Shown piece by piece: positions 29,961 through 42,700 of a DNA stretch of 64,000 nucleotides. Each line of letters opens with the position of its first letter. Position 1 is the first letter of the stretch. Below the pieces are notes generated by a model. That model made no database searches. It was not told the origin of the DNA and saw only the letters and a program-made list of their open reading frames with translations. The stretch covers positions 6,579,195 through 6,643,194 of the forward strand of contig ML682003.1 in NCBI GenBank assembly GCA_007922195.1, given 5' to 3'. This DNA is from Podocnemis expansa. Lineage: Eukaryota; Chordata; Testudines; Podocnemididae. The translations under genes and the position numbers were made by a program.

Positions 29961-31479
29961 GGGATCCTGGAGAAGCCTGGGCTCCCCCACCCCGACAGCT
30001 GCTCTTCTAATAGGACCGTGGCTCCTTCCACCTACTGCCTTTCACCTCCCACAGCCCAGCATGGGGCAGCCCCTCTGCTGAGGACCTCAGCACCCCACGG
30101 CGGGGAGAGCTACACCCCTGCTTCCTCTGGAGCTGGCAGCCATCGCCCATGGAGGAACTGGCTGAGGGTGCAGCTGCACAGTTGGTCATGACCCCTCTTA
30201 CCAGGCCCTGGCTCCCAGCACCCCAGGGAAATGCCCCACAGTTGCGGACTGCATGGAGAGGTAGGGGCTGGGCATAGAGCCCAGCCCAGCAGCATGACTG
30301 CCATGCCCAAGCGGGAGACAGATCATCCAAGAACGACAAGGAAAGTCTGGGTGTAGTCAGATTCGCTCCCAGGCGCCAACTGTCCACTGCCACCCTGCTG
30401 CCCCACAGCCAGCAAGGAGTGTCAGAGCCAGCTCCCAGAGCTGTGCTTACAAAGCTGCCCCACCACCAGCTTGGAGAGCACCTGGAGCTGCCATGTTCTA
30501 CACCAAGCCACCCCCCACACCCCAGGATGTCCCGCCTTGGGCAGACACCCACTGCCAAGGGCTTAGACTCCACTCAGTCCATGCTAGGACAATGTCAAAT
30601 TCATTCAACAGAAAGGTGCCACGGCCCACTGCCCCAACTTGTCCCCCCGTGGGTCACTCCCCCAGTTCCTCGTACCTTCCTCTGCCACACCTGCCTGCTT
30701 CCCTCACTCCACCCTGCCCACAGCTCCTGAGGGAGACCAGCCACAGAAGCAGCTGGCCAGGTGGGACTGGGGAAAGATCTGTTCATCTACCAATGAGCCC
30801 CCTCCATTCTTCCTCCTGCTCCACCCGGGAGAAACTTCCAGCAAACAGCCAGTCCTGCTACACCAGCCCCTGCAAAGCTCCCTCTTCCCTTGGCACGATG
30901 CACATAAAACGCAGACAACAGCCAGGCTTTTGGGGTGCTGAGACCCCCACCCACCATGACCACCAGGCCAGTGTCTGCTGCTACCCTGCCGCCAGCTGGC
31001 TCCCAGTCATTTTACTCTTTGGGGCACAGGCACTGGCTCAATTCCAGTGCACAGCCTGAGGCACTGCGGGGTCCTGGGCCTCCGCCCACTACACCACTGC
31101 ACAAACAGGGAAAGCCGCCCCGAGGCTGTGAGCTCCTGAGGGGAGAGGCATGAGGCAGGCTGGGAAATGGGGTGAGATGAGGCAAGCGGATCTCAGAAGG
31201 CTCCAGAACACATGTTGGGAAGGAAGAGGGGTAGGATTTCCGCTCAGTCACCTTGTACAGAAGCTGGATGGATACAGCACCAGTAAGCACAGCAAGGGCA
31301 CCTGTGCCTGTGGCCAGAACAGCAAGGAGCCAGCCCTGCCTGTATGGCGGCTGTTCCCACCTGGAACAGCTGGGAACCTGCAGTCAATAGCAATGCTGAC
31401 TTCATGCCACCAGCACTCTGACCGCCCAGGGACACCAGTCCTACCTGCTTTTCCCATTTGTAGACCCTACAGGAAGAGG
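29961..31479. other. Intergenic, WDR97 promoter to MAF1 poly(A) site
   Basis: About 1.5 kb of GC-moderate sequence. No exon, transposon end or tandem repeat was recognised. Long frames on both strands here have no visible domain and probably reflect low stop-codon density. Confidence 0.5.
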
Positions 31480-33750
31480 CACCAGTCACAGAGAAACTTT
31501 ATTGGTGTAACGATACATTGCAACGCAGTAAAGTCAAACATGAAACTGGCCCGCGCAGAGGCTAGAACAAGGCAGCACCTTCTCCCCTCCCTGCCAGGCG
31601 AGCTCTGGAAGCAGTGAGGGGACGGCAACTATGCCCTCCCTGCTGCAAGGCCAGCTGTGCACCAACTGGCCCAGATGGTGACAGCAGGCAAAGGCAGGTG
31701 CGGGAATGCCAGGGGCTTGATAGCTGGGCTGGGAGCTGCTCCACGGCTCCTGGCCAGGGCCCATTGGCTCAGAGTTACATTGTGGGACCTACCAGCCCTC
31801 TGCCTGGCCCCAGTGCAGAGAGCCACCAAGGCCACACCCAGCACACATATCCAAGAGCTGCTAGAGCCATCACCCAGCTGTGAGGGCCTCAGCCCTTCAC
31901 CCCCACAGCAACTCCAGCATGGCTCAGGCAAGCATGGATCCCTGCCGGCAACCGCCAAATGCTGCGAGTGCTGGCCAGAGCACAGCCAAGGGTGGGCAAT
32001 GCACACAGGCTCCCTGTTCAAGGCAGAGGACACAGCCATGGCTCCCAGTACAAGGAAGAGCAGCTTCCTTCGGTTAGGCTGGGTAAAACAGGGCACTTGG
32101 ACCTTCTGTAGTTCACCCCTGGAAAGCAAGGCCCAGCTGCTCCTGGGCAAGCCAACCCCAGGAGCGCCCCAAGGCTCAGTGAGACAGATGGTTCCTGCCA
32201 AGAGAGCTCCTAACAGTGATGGACAGGCACCTGCTGGCCCTCAAAGTCCTGAGCTGGGCAGATGTGATGCGCAGGCGTGCGAGCTGGCTCCAGAGCAAAT
32301 GCCCATGGGGGACGGCTGAAGGTATGATGCCAACAGCCAAGGGGCAGCTCTGGGGATAGGTGGCTTTCCCCACAGAGCTCTAGCTATGGGGAAAGCTCTG
32401 GCTCAGCCCCAGAGCCCGGAGGTGCCAACTCTGTTTCTGGGGCAAATTCCAACAGTGAAGGAGACTGGGTAAGACAAGTGGACAAGCTCTGCTGGATGAT
32501 GCTGGTGCAAGGGCTGGTGGCAGAGCCAGGTCCCGCTTCAGCTCCCTCCACAGGCCTGCGGCTGGCAGGAGAGCCCCAATCCACAGGCAAGTTCCCAAAG
32601 TCATCTCTGGCTGGCTGAGTGCTAAAAGCCCTGACTATGCTTGGCCACCCTGGCCCAACTCCACCTTGTTCCTGCAGCAGTGAAGTTGGGCCCAGACCAA
32701 TTTGCCAGCATCTCTCCTGGGGACCAGCAGCTGGCCTGGTGCAACTCCCAGGGGTGTGGGGAGCGAGAAGAGACAGGAGAGGTAGGGAGCTGGGCCCAGT
32801 GCTGTGCTTACAAAGAGACACTGGCACAGCATAAACTCCTCCGAGGGTGGGACTGAGCATGGCCTGGGTGCAGCAAACTGCAGGAATGTGGCTCTGGGGC
32901 CAAGGCAGAGGATGCCATTAAACCAGCACTAGCCATTCCCATCACAGCTGAGCTCACAGCGCATGCCACACGCAGCTGGTGAAAACAGCTTTCCGGGGAG
33001 CAGAGCAGGCTCCTGGCCGCCAGCCCCCGCTCCTCTCATCCAGCTGATGCCCAAAGTCATCCATGGTTACAAACAAAAACCAGCTGCCCAGCCAGTCCTC
33101 CCACCCCAGCCTGCTCGGTTGTGCAGGGGCAGCGTAGGAGCTATGCTCAGCCCGAGTAGAGAGTGGCTACTGCAGTGCTGGGGAAGAGCAAACCAAGCCT
33201 GTGAAAAGAGCGGGAGCCAAGGGTCACCCCAAAACAAGTGGGCTCTTCTTCTGGGAGCAGGCTGGGGAGGGGGGGGGGACTACCAGCAGTTCCAGAAGAA
33301 GAGATCCAGGCCAGCGGTGGGGCGTGATGATGCCCCGCCCTGCCCCTCTGGGTGGACGGAGTTTGCCATGTGGCTATCTGTAACGGGAAGTGCCATGGAG
33401 CAGCCTGCCCTGCTTTGGAGGTGGCAGGCGCAGGATGGGCAGTGCAGCCAGCAGATCAGTTCCTAAAGTGCATTGAAGCATCTCAAAGACCCTGCACAAG
33501 CGTCCAGCAAGTCGGAGTCCGGCCGGCAGAGAGCGCGGCCTTTGCTGACAAACCGCACAGCATGCAGTGGTCAGGGGCAGGCGCTGGGGATGTGCCGGAG
33601 CCCCCAGTGCTGAAGAACAGAGCAACGAGGCACAGTCTGTGCATGAGGCAATTCACATAACATCCAGGACTGGCCCAGCCTTGCTGCTGATGGCCTGGAG
33701 ACTGGAAGCCTGGCTCAGCAGGGCTGAGTCCTTGGAGCTCTTCTGGACAC
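31480..33750 (-). other. MAF1: MAF1 3' UTR (probable extent)
   Basis: No minus-strand AATAAA or ATTAAA was noticed by eye between the MAF1 stop and 31503, so the last exon probably runs about 2.25 kb to that signal. This is longer than I expect for mammalian MAF1. An unconventional poly(A) signal nearer the stop could shorten it. No open frame of note lies inside. Confidence 0.5.
31498..31503 (-). terminator. MAF1: Polyadenylation signal AATAAA for MAF1
   Basis: AATAAA reads on the minus strand. A T/G-rich stretch (TTTCTCTGTGACTGG) lies just downstream, as expected of a cleavage and polyadenylation site. It is the first canonical signal seen after the MAF1 stop codon. Confidence 0.65.
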
Positions 33751-33772
33751 TCACATGCAGATAACCTGCACC
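33751..33772 (-). CDS. MAF1: MAF1 last coding exon
   Basis: The acceptor TTTTCAG precedes 33772. Only seven codons follow the split Arg codon: VQVICM and TGA at 33753-33751. The exon continues into the 3' UTR. The Ile-Cys-rich end fits vertebrate MAF1 termini. Confidence 0.88.
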
Positions 33773-36700
33773 CTGAAAACAAACACAGCTGTCACAGCTC
33801 TGGCAGCCGCCCCGAGCCCACCAACAGGATTTGGGGTGCATGGCTGGCTGCTGCTCTGAGCTACACCCGCCCTGGGGCTACATGGGCATATGCCAGCATT
33901 TGTCATACAGCTTCACATCCCTCTCGGGAGGGGTGACAGCTTGACTAGCTTCTATTCAGCAGGGCCAGGCCTGGTGCCCCCAGGGCAGGAAGCATTGCTC
34001 CCATCACTACAGATGGGCTGGAGAGTCATGGATAGGACCACGCTCGACAGGCAGGGGACAGACAGGGGGGCTCACTCTGCCCTGCCCTCCCAGGAGATCT
34101 CCCACACCTGTCCTCGATGCTGCTGCTTTCCTTGTCATAGGCATCCATGCCCCTCTCCTGGTCGTCTTCACCAAGATCCATGTCCAGCTCATTCCCAGCC
34201 TCTGAGCGAGGGTACGTGGAGCCACTGGAGAAACAAAGGCAGCCGTGAGCACCAGCCCGCTCTCCATGACTCAAGCACAGTCCCCCCTATGTTGGTCTCC
34301 TGCCAGGAACTCTGCCTGCGCTGAGCTAGGGCTCCCAGTGTGGCTGAGCAGCAGCCACAGAGTCACAGAAATTGGAAGGGACCATGAGAGTCATCGAGTC
34401 CAGTCCCCTGCACTCATGGGGACCAAGGACCCTCTTAAACCATCCCCAACAGGTGCCTGTCTAACCTGCTCTTAAAAACTTCCAGTGATGGAGAGTCCAC
34501 AACCTGTGAGTCAACTTACACCAGTGGTTAATCACCCTGACAGTTAGGAATTATTTCCTAATGCCCAACCTAAACCTCCCTTGCTGTAATATAAGCCCAT
34601 TGCTTCTTATCCTATCATCGGCAGTTAAGGAGAACAGTTTTAACTCCCTCCTCCTTGTTACAACCTCTTAGGTATTTGAACACTGTTATCACATCCCCTC
34701 TCAGTCTCCTCTTTTCCACACTAAACAAACTCAGCTCTTACAATCTTCCCTCAAAAGTCAAGGGTTCCAGACCTCTAATGATTCAAGCTGCTTTTCTCTG
34801 GACTTTCTCCAGTGTGTCCACATCTTTCCTGAAATGAGGCACTCAGGACTGGACAAAATACCCCAGTTGAGGCCTAACTGGTGTGGAGTAGAGAGGAAGA
34901 ATTACTTCTCTTGTCTTATTTACAATACTCCTGTGAATACATCCCAGAATGGTGTTTGCTTTTTTGCAACAGCATTAGTACACTGTTGACTCATATTTAG
35001 CTTGTGGTCCACTGTGATACCCAGATCTCTTTCCACAGTACTCCTTCCTCAGCAGTTATTGCTCATTTTGCATGGGTGCAATGGATTGTTCTTTCCTAAG
35101 TGGAGTATTTTGCACATCTTTATTGAATTTCATTCTGTTTACCTCAGACCATTTCACCTCCCATCGGGGAGGAAGGGCTGCTTCCAAGAACCCTCACTGT
35201 GGGAAGCAGAGCGAGGGCCAGGGTGCCAGGAGGCTGTGGCTCCCATTCAGTTGGTCTGTCAGTGCAGATGTGAAGCCCTCTCTGTGGGCAGATGGAGTGG
35301 CCTGAGTGCTCTGGCAAAGCCCTGGCTGGGTGCGGGCACAGCTGGGGATCTGGGTTGAAGAGGCTCTGACTGCTTTCAGACAGGTAACCCTTCCTGCAAG
35401 TCCATTTCCTGACCTGATGGAGCGGCAGGTGAAGAACACAATCCTCTTCAGCCTCTTGTTGTAGAAGAAGTAGTTGAAGGACCACAGGCTGCCCTCCTCA
35501 CCAAAGGGGTCTGAGTCCAGGTCTGGGTTGTAGCTGGGAGACCAAGGGGGAAAGGTAAGAAATGCCCTGCCTAGGGTTCCCAGCGCCAAGGCAGGGGCTC
35601 CCCACCCTCAGCCCAGGCACTCTGCTTGCCCTGGGGGAAGGGCCCTGGCCTGACAGCAGAACTACCCCCAGTCCCCGTGGTTGAAGAACAGCATAAATGG
35701 TAAGGACCCTGCTGCCTCCCCAGCACAACTGTCAAGGCGGAGGAACGCCAGGCTCCATGTGCAGGCAGAAATGAGACAGGCTGCTAGTCCACAGTGCTGG
35801 CAACTCCAGCAGAGCCTGGTGTGACGCAGTCAGCTACGTCAGCAGCGAGTTCACAGTGCGCCCAGGGAAGGCTGCCCTGAGTGTCAATTGGCCACTTCTA
35901 TCTGCCATGGCAAAGGCCTGCTGCTAGCCTTATCAGCAGCACATTCCCCAGTTCTACCACCAGCCGTGCTCCACTGGGCTGCAAACTTGAGGAGAAGACC
36001 CTGCTCTTTGCTCCTCAGTGGCATATGGCACAGGGCGCAGTCGCTCTGAGGTATGGGACTGCCCTGTGCAAAGCAGGCAGGCAGAAGAGACCTGTAGATG
36101 TCACACTCCGAGAGACAGATTTCTTCATCCACGGCATCCCACAAGTGAGGCTTCAGGGCTTTGAAGTCCTCCCGAACAGCAGAGAACAGGCTACAATTCA
36201 CAGCGTTCACCACCTGGAGGAGACCGAGATGAGTCACAACAGGAGTGGCCAGCCCCTTCCCATAGTACCCCTCTGCCTCCATGCAGGGCTGTAACTAGGC
36301 CAGGATAAGCAGGACAAAGCCCCAGGCACTGGATCTTAGAGGGTGCAGGAGATAGATCCAGCTCCTTGACATCCCCGAGGATCAATTCCTTGTGCCCTCT
36401 GAAATGTGGTGCCGGGGGCTTCCAGCACCATTGCAGCTTCCAGCTCCTCCTGGGGCTCACCACTGCCTTCCAGTGGCAGCTGTGGATGGAGCCAGTTTCC
36501 TGCTGCCCCACAGGCGATGAGGAGCCAGATCTGACCCCAGCCACTGCTGGAAGGCAGCTGGGGCTGGATCTGGCTCCCCACTGCCTTTCTGCGGCGGGTG
36601 GGGAAGGATGGGGCCTCAGGCGTCAGAACAGACAGTTACTGCCCTGCCTCAACGGGAGAGGAAAGCTGGGCTGTGTGTCATGCCTGGGACAGGGCCCAAC

Positions 36701-39700
36701 TCCTCTGCCCTGAGGATGCAAGACAGGTGAGTTTGGAAATCTGGCAGGCTTGCTGGTCTGGGTAGGAGTCATTGCTTGCCAGAAGACATGCCAGAAGCAA
36801 TAAACAGACACAACTTAGACAAGGCCCTCAGTGGGTCACACAACCCATTCACTGACAGGCATGCTGCCTCCAGGAAACCCCAGGGATGGGCGGAGAATGG
36901 GAGCTCAGCCTGGAACAGAAGATGCTGACCAGTGGGTGCTCCTGCATTAGATGCATGGGGCAGTGGGGAGAAGCAGGTAGAAAGGCAGAAATGTGCCATG
37001 GGGCAAAGAAGGCAAGATGATGGTGGCTGGACCTTCCACAGGATCCACAGTAACCAACTCACCAATTCAAATGACTTTGCAGCTGTGCGTGGCTACCCTG
37101 AAGCTGCCTGGGAAGAAGCTGTGGCCCGGCTGAGACAGGATGCCTCGCTCTCCATCCCAGCAGGGCTCTGGCCACCCCCTGCTCAGTCAGGATGGTGCCC
37201 TGCCCACTCCTCAGTGTGGAGCATGGAGAGCTGGGCACATGAGGCAGGGGAACCCACACCACATGCTCTCAGAACGTGTAACAATGGTCAAACCCAGCCC
37301 CCACTTATATCAAAGAGCACTCTTCCCCCCACTCCCCAAACCCCAGGGGAAGTCAAACCCCTCCTGCAGGCACTGTGTCCCCACCCCAAAGGAGAGTGTG
37401 AGATGCCATAGAGCCTAGCCAGGCTTGTGGGAGAATGGCCTGCAGCCCCCCTCCCAGAGGGTGGGCATTAGAAACTTAAAGCCCCTGGCCTGGTCCAAGG
37501 GAAGGACTTGAATGTACAGAGATCCCCAGCCAAGCCAACCTCTGCAGCAAAGGGCACTTGGACCCCAGCCACCATGGAGCACTAGATGCGGTGCAAGGTT
37601 TGAGGGAGCCGGCCGCACAGGCACTTCCAGCCCGTACCCAGTTGAGGCTGGGCTCCCTGCTGAATTCGTGGCTCTTGGCAGCACTGAAGTCGTAGTCAGG
37701 CCGGAAGGACTCGTTGAGTGTGGCGATCAGGTAGAAGAGGGTCTTGCGGCTGCACTTGTCACTCAGGGGCCCCTCCTCGTCGCCACTCTGACTCTTGCTG
37801 AGCCTGTATGCATAATACAGCTAGGTGGGCGGCTGCTACCTGCAGGGACTCTTCATTGGCTTCAACCCTGGACCATTACCAGAATCCAGCAAACAAGGCC
37901 ATTCATGCAGGGATCAGACACCCACCCCCTGCCCTCCCGTGATGGACTGATTAGCGGGGATGCATCAGACAGCCCTAGCCAAATGTACACGCACACACAC
38001 TGATCCAGGGCCAGCTAGTGTGCGCTCATCCAAGGTCATACTGCCACCCTAGGTTCAGGCTGCATGGAGAAATGCCCTGGGAGCTCCCCAATCCCAGCAC
38101 GCAATGCTGCAGCTCACCTCCAAGGCTCAGGATCAGAGAGCACTGACCCACAGGCTCCCTGACCACACTGGGATGGGGCCAACTCAGCCCCAATGCATGG
38201 GGCATCCTGGGGCCACTCCACCCTTCCTGCAGTCAGCTCTTACTGCAGCCCATTGCCGCCTCTTTCGTAGGGCCCAGGGGTCCCAGTATCCCAGTGGAGG
38301 GCTGGCATACCTGCTGGGGCTGATTCCCGTGGTCTGGGGAGGTGACAGGGCTTCGAGAACATGGGGCTGGCCCTCCTGGCAGAACTGCTTGAACATGTGC
38401 TTGTCATCACCAGCCATCTTACAGGAGTAACTCTCAATCCTGCAGAGACAACAGCATGTGAGGCCCTCTGGGGAACAGCACAATGTGGTGCTAGGCCCAG
38501 GCCTGTTCCTCAGAGCCAGCGTGACGAGATAGAGGCAGAGCAGCAAGCCAGATGCCCAGACCCAGCAGAAAGAGAGAGTGTGTGCTCGGCCATCACAGTG
38601 CTGGCACTGAAGGGTGGGAGCTGAAGCACACCCAGCACAGACACAACAGTTTTGGAACCCCCCCAGCATTCCCCATCGGGCCATCCTGGTGCCACCCGGA
38701 GCAACAGGGGCTGCTGCTGCTTTGGAGACCAGCATGCACTAGAGAACCAGCCATAGGGCAAGGAGCCTGCACCACGGACAGGGGTGGTATTACAGGGAGG
38801 CCAAACAGGACCCAGAAAGTGTCCATGAACTCTGACCAGGAACTTGCTCATGTGCTGTTCAACAGCACCTCACTAAGGGCAGAAAGGCAGGAAACCTAGC
38901 TGATCACTGCAGCTCCCTGACAGACTTTATTTCTGCCCACCACGGGACCTCACAGCTGCCAGGGAGGCTCAGACAGCTAGTGCTGGAAATGGTTTGACGA
39001 CCCAGGTGGTGCTATGTGGAACATAGGAGACCATCTATAATGTTACTGAAAAATCCCAATGATCTTATGCAATGTGCCTGGGACCCCTGCAAAGGTTAGT
39101 GTTTGCTAAGCATGAGGAGATGGTTTATCTGTATTATCAGTGTGCGTTCTGAGTTCAAACTATGGCTATGCTATGTTTCTGGGTGAACAGAGAGCACAAA
39201 GTCTGTTTAATGGTTCATCAAGGAAACCCACGAACACAATGAACCCACATGAAAGAAACCAGAGGCTGTAGTAACTGAGTCACCAGCACATGCAAGAATA
39301 TGCCCAGGGGCAGGGCTAGATCAACAGAGGGGCTGTAGGGGTTGAAGCATCAGCCCCTCAGGCTCCTGCATGATCCAGCCACAGCTGCCCTGCTTAGCCT
39401 AGTCCAGCAGGAGCAGAGCTTGGGGTATGTGCTGGGAGGTGGGGTTGGGGCAGGGACCTGGGGCCAGGCTCTGCAGCACTCTCATCCCACCCCTGAACCA
39501 GCCGTTCTGCCCATGAGGGCAGGTCAGGCCAGCACGTTTGCTCCACTCCAGGGGGTACAGCTGGATGGCACATGGTGTGGCCTTCAGCATGGCCTTCTAG
39601 GTCCTGTGGCCCTGGAGCACCACACCACTCATAGGTTGACCCCCCCACGTCTGGAGAGGGGGGTAGAGCAGCTGGACCAGGGATAGAGCAGGAGCACCAC

Positions 39701-42700
39701 AGAGAGCAGCTTCTGGCCCCAGAGTCCCCCTCAATGGTGGGCCACCTGCAGACCACCAGAATGGGGGCCATGGCCCCAGGCAGGGTCCTCCCTCACCCCA
39801 GTGGACAGCCCAGGGCTCTTTAATCCAGCCTGGCCCAGGGACAGTGGCCCCTGAGGCTTTTCCAGGCCCTGGGTTGTGTGGTGCTCTTTGGGACAGAAAA
39901 AGCATAAAACTCGTGGTAGAAACTATAAAATACAGCTGCACCTTCTCCCTTTTTCTTCACAGCTGCTTCCTACCTCTAGATCCACACATCTGCAACTGAT
40001 GCTGTGAAACAAAGGACGGGGTGTAACTAGAGGGATGGTCCAGAGTTCTGCTGAAAACCTTACAGTCATTTTTCTGTCTCTGATTGCTTTAATTGTGAGC
40101 TTCTCTCTCCTCATTGGTTTCTCTGCTGCCTAACAAACCTTTAGTGTGGTGATAAAAGGATTGACTTTTATTGGTGTGATAATGTGGCTGACCCTTTGGG
40201 GATCAGGAGAACCCTTCGGGGAAGGGAAACAGAGTTTTAATAACTTAACACTTTATTGGACTTAGCTGCTGATTGGGAGTCAGACACCAAATTGCAAGAG
40301 GACTGTGTAACTTCTTGACAACCAGGGTAGAGGAATCACAGACTCAGCCTGGGGATTCTAACTGAAGTGGCCCCACCAGTCCTGGGAGAACTGACTCTCC
40401 TTTTGCAGCCTGCCCAGACCTTGGCCTTTTTAAGTGGTCTGCCCAAGGCATGTCCTGCTCACAGGACTGAAGCCACCCCCACCCCACCCCCAATAAACCT
40501 GTTCCAACAGGCTCAGTCCCTCTGCATTGGCAACTAGCCCATGTTGCCTTTGGTTCCCAGGAAGAATGGCCAACCAGCCACTGCCCCTGGCCAGTCAGTT
40601 CCCAGGGCAACAGAGCACATGTCCCAGGACTGGGTTCTCCAGTCTTCACTAGGAATCCCTCCTGGAGGGGCTTGTGGGTCTCTGGAGCAGGCTCAGCTCA
40701 AGGGCAGATGGGAAGGGGTGTCCCACAGCTCTCTGTGCAGGCACACAGGCTCTGCTGAGCAGCCCCATCTCCCCCACTGGCTGCAGAGTGAAGTGATCCT
40801 GAGGGAGGCAAGAGTGGCACAGCATGCAATGGCAGGGGAGTACAGACAACCCTGGGAGGCAGCAGCAGCTCTAGCAGCAGCATGGCCATTTGGTTTCACT
40901 CCCTGGCCTGGAAAACACAGGCCATTCTTCCTCCTGCTGCCCCCCCTCCCCGAGATTAATAAACAGGCCAGAAGCAGCTCAGAAACCATGCTGAGGTCAG
41001 GTCTACACTTAACTATCAACAGCAGTCAGGGCTCCAAAGAGTTCAATGCTTCAAGTGCTGCAGCTCGGTCAGGACATGGAGGAATTCTTCCCTCCACCCT
41101 GTTAGCACGTGCCAGGAAGCTACACTAGCAGGGCCATGCCACAGCAACAGGAGTGGAGGCGTGCCCTCAGAGACATGCCCCGACCTGGGCTGCCCAAGCT
41201 GCATGCTTGGGGCACTGTCAATCTGCTCCTTCCTGTTGCCAGTAGGCCAGTCAGTTTCACTTCCCAGCTGCGGTGTCTGGGCTCACAGGGGAAGGAAAGG
41301 GCTGTCAGACACATCCAGCATCACCTACAAGACTGATTTCCTGCCATATTTCTATAGGCCTCCTAGAAATCCATGCAGCCTCCACCTCCTGGCTTCTCCG
41401 TGAGGGAGCGTCCCAAAAGAGGCACCAGAGGCACACGCTCACAGCCAGCACAAGAGCAGGAGCAGGGCAACCAAGCCCCAGGCACTTCAGCTTCCTGCTN
41501 NNNNNNNNNAGAGCAGGAGCAGGGCAACCAAGCCCCAGGCACTTCAGCTTCCTGCTGGGCCCCAAGACACAGAACGTGTGAGCAGGAAGCATGGGCTGAG
41601 GCTCACAGGAAGGACAAGAGATGGTTTCCCAACCTAGACTCAGACTGTGCCTCTGTTAACAAACCAAACCCACATGGATTGATCCTCTCAGGAAGGGCAG
41701 GAGACCTATGCCAGATGCAGGGCTTTCTCCCCACCAAGCCTGCAGCGTACACTCTGCCACCACCAGTGGTACCAAAAGAGGCAGAGAAGTCAGAACTGGA
41801 ACAGTGCGTAGCCACACTTCCTGAAGGACAGCAGGAAAAGCAGCCCCCAATGCTGCTGTGGGAGCATGAGTGCTGCTGGTCCTCCAGACACCGAAAGATG
41901 CGGAGACTGGTGCACGTTCTGGAGAACGTCTTCAGGAAGAAGAGCAGCCCCCTCAACTCCTCTAGCTCCGTCACCCAAGAACCCCAGCTCTTTGTGAAGT
42001 GCTTTGAAGCCTAGCACTATAGCCACCCCCGTGACAGTTGCCAAGCCAAACTAGGCGATGGAACTGCTTCAGCAGTGTCTCTATCAGCTCACAAGAGTAG
42101 TGAATGGCTGGGTTAAGTTACCTCGTGGCCTATGCATGAGTTAGGGACCCTCACGCCTGGGACACCCTCAGCCAGATGGCAAGCTCAGCCCAGAGGCTGT
42201 GCCCCACTACAAACTGCCCCTTGCACTGAAGCACATATGTGAGGTGGAGTTTAGCATATCTGTGTTCAATGGGCACACAGGAGCTAACAGCAGCTTACAG
42301 GCATGCTCCCAGTCAGAGTCCCTGGAGAAGCGGTTCCCAGCAGAGGCTGATCCATCCTTAAAGCAGCCTGTGGCATCCAGGTTAGCAACCATTCAGTCAT
42401 AGTCCACTGAGACAGGGCTGCAGAGCTAGGTGGGAATGCCACGAGGAGCTGATATGATACTCTGGAGGGTGACTGTGGCAAGCTGGGAAGCAAACACTGA
42501 GCCATGTGTCCTGAGACACCGCAGCCCAGGTCAGAACCACAGACAGCTGGGGAATTCCTAGTTTGATGCCAGGCCCAGGCAGAGTAAAAGGCCTGTGAAA
42601 TCTATGTAGACCATACTTGCTGCCCCCCACATGCTAGTCGCAAAGATCTGGGCAGCACCCATTCGACACTCTCCCACTCACCCATTTCAGCATAGTGCCT

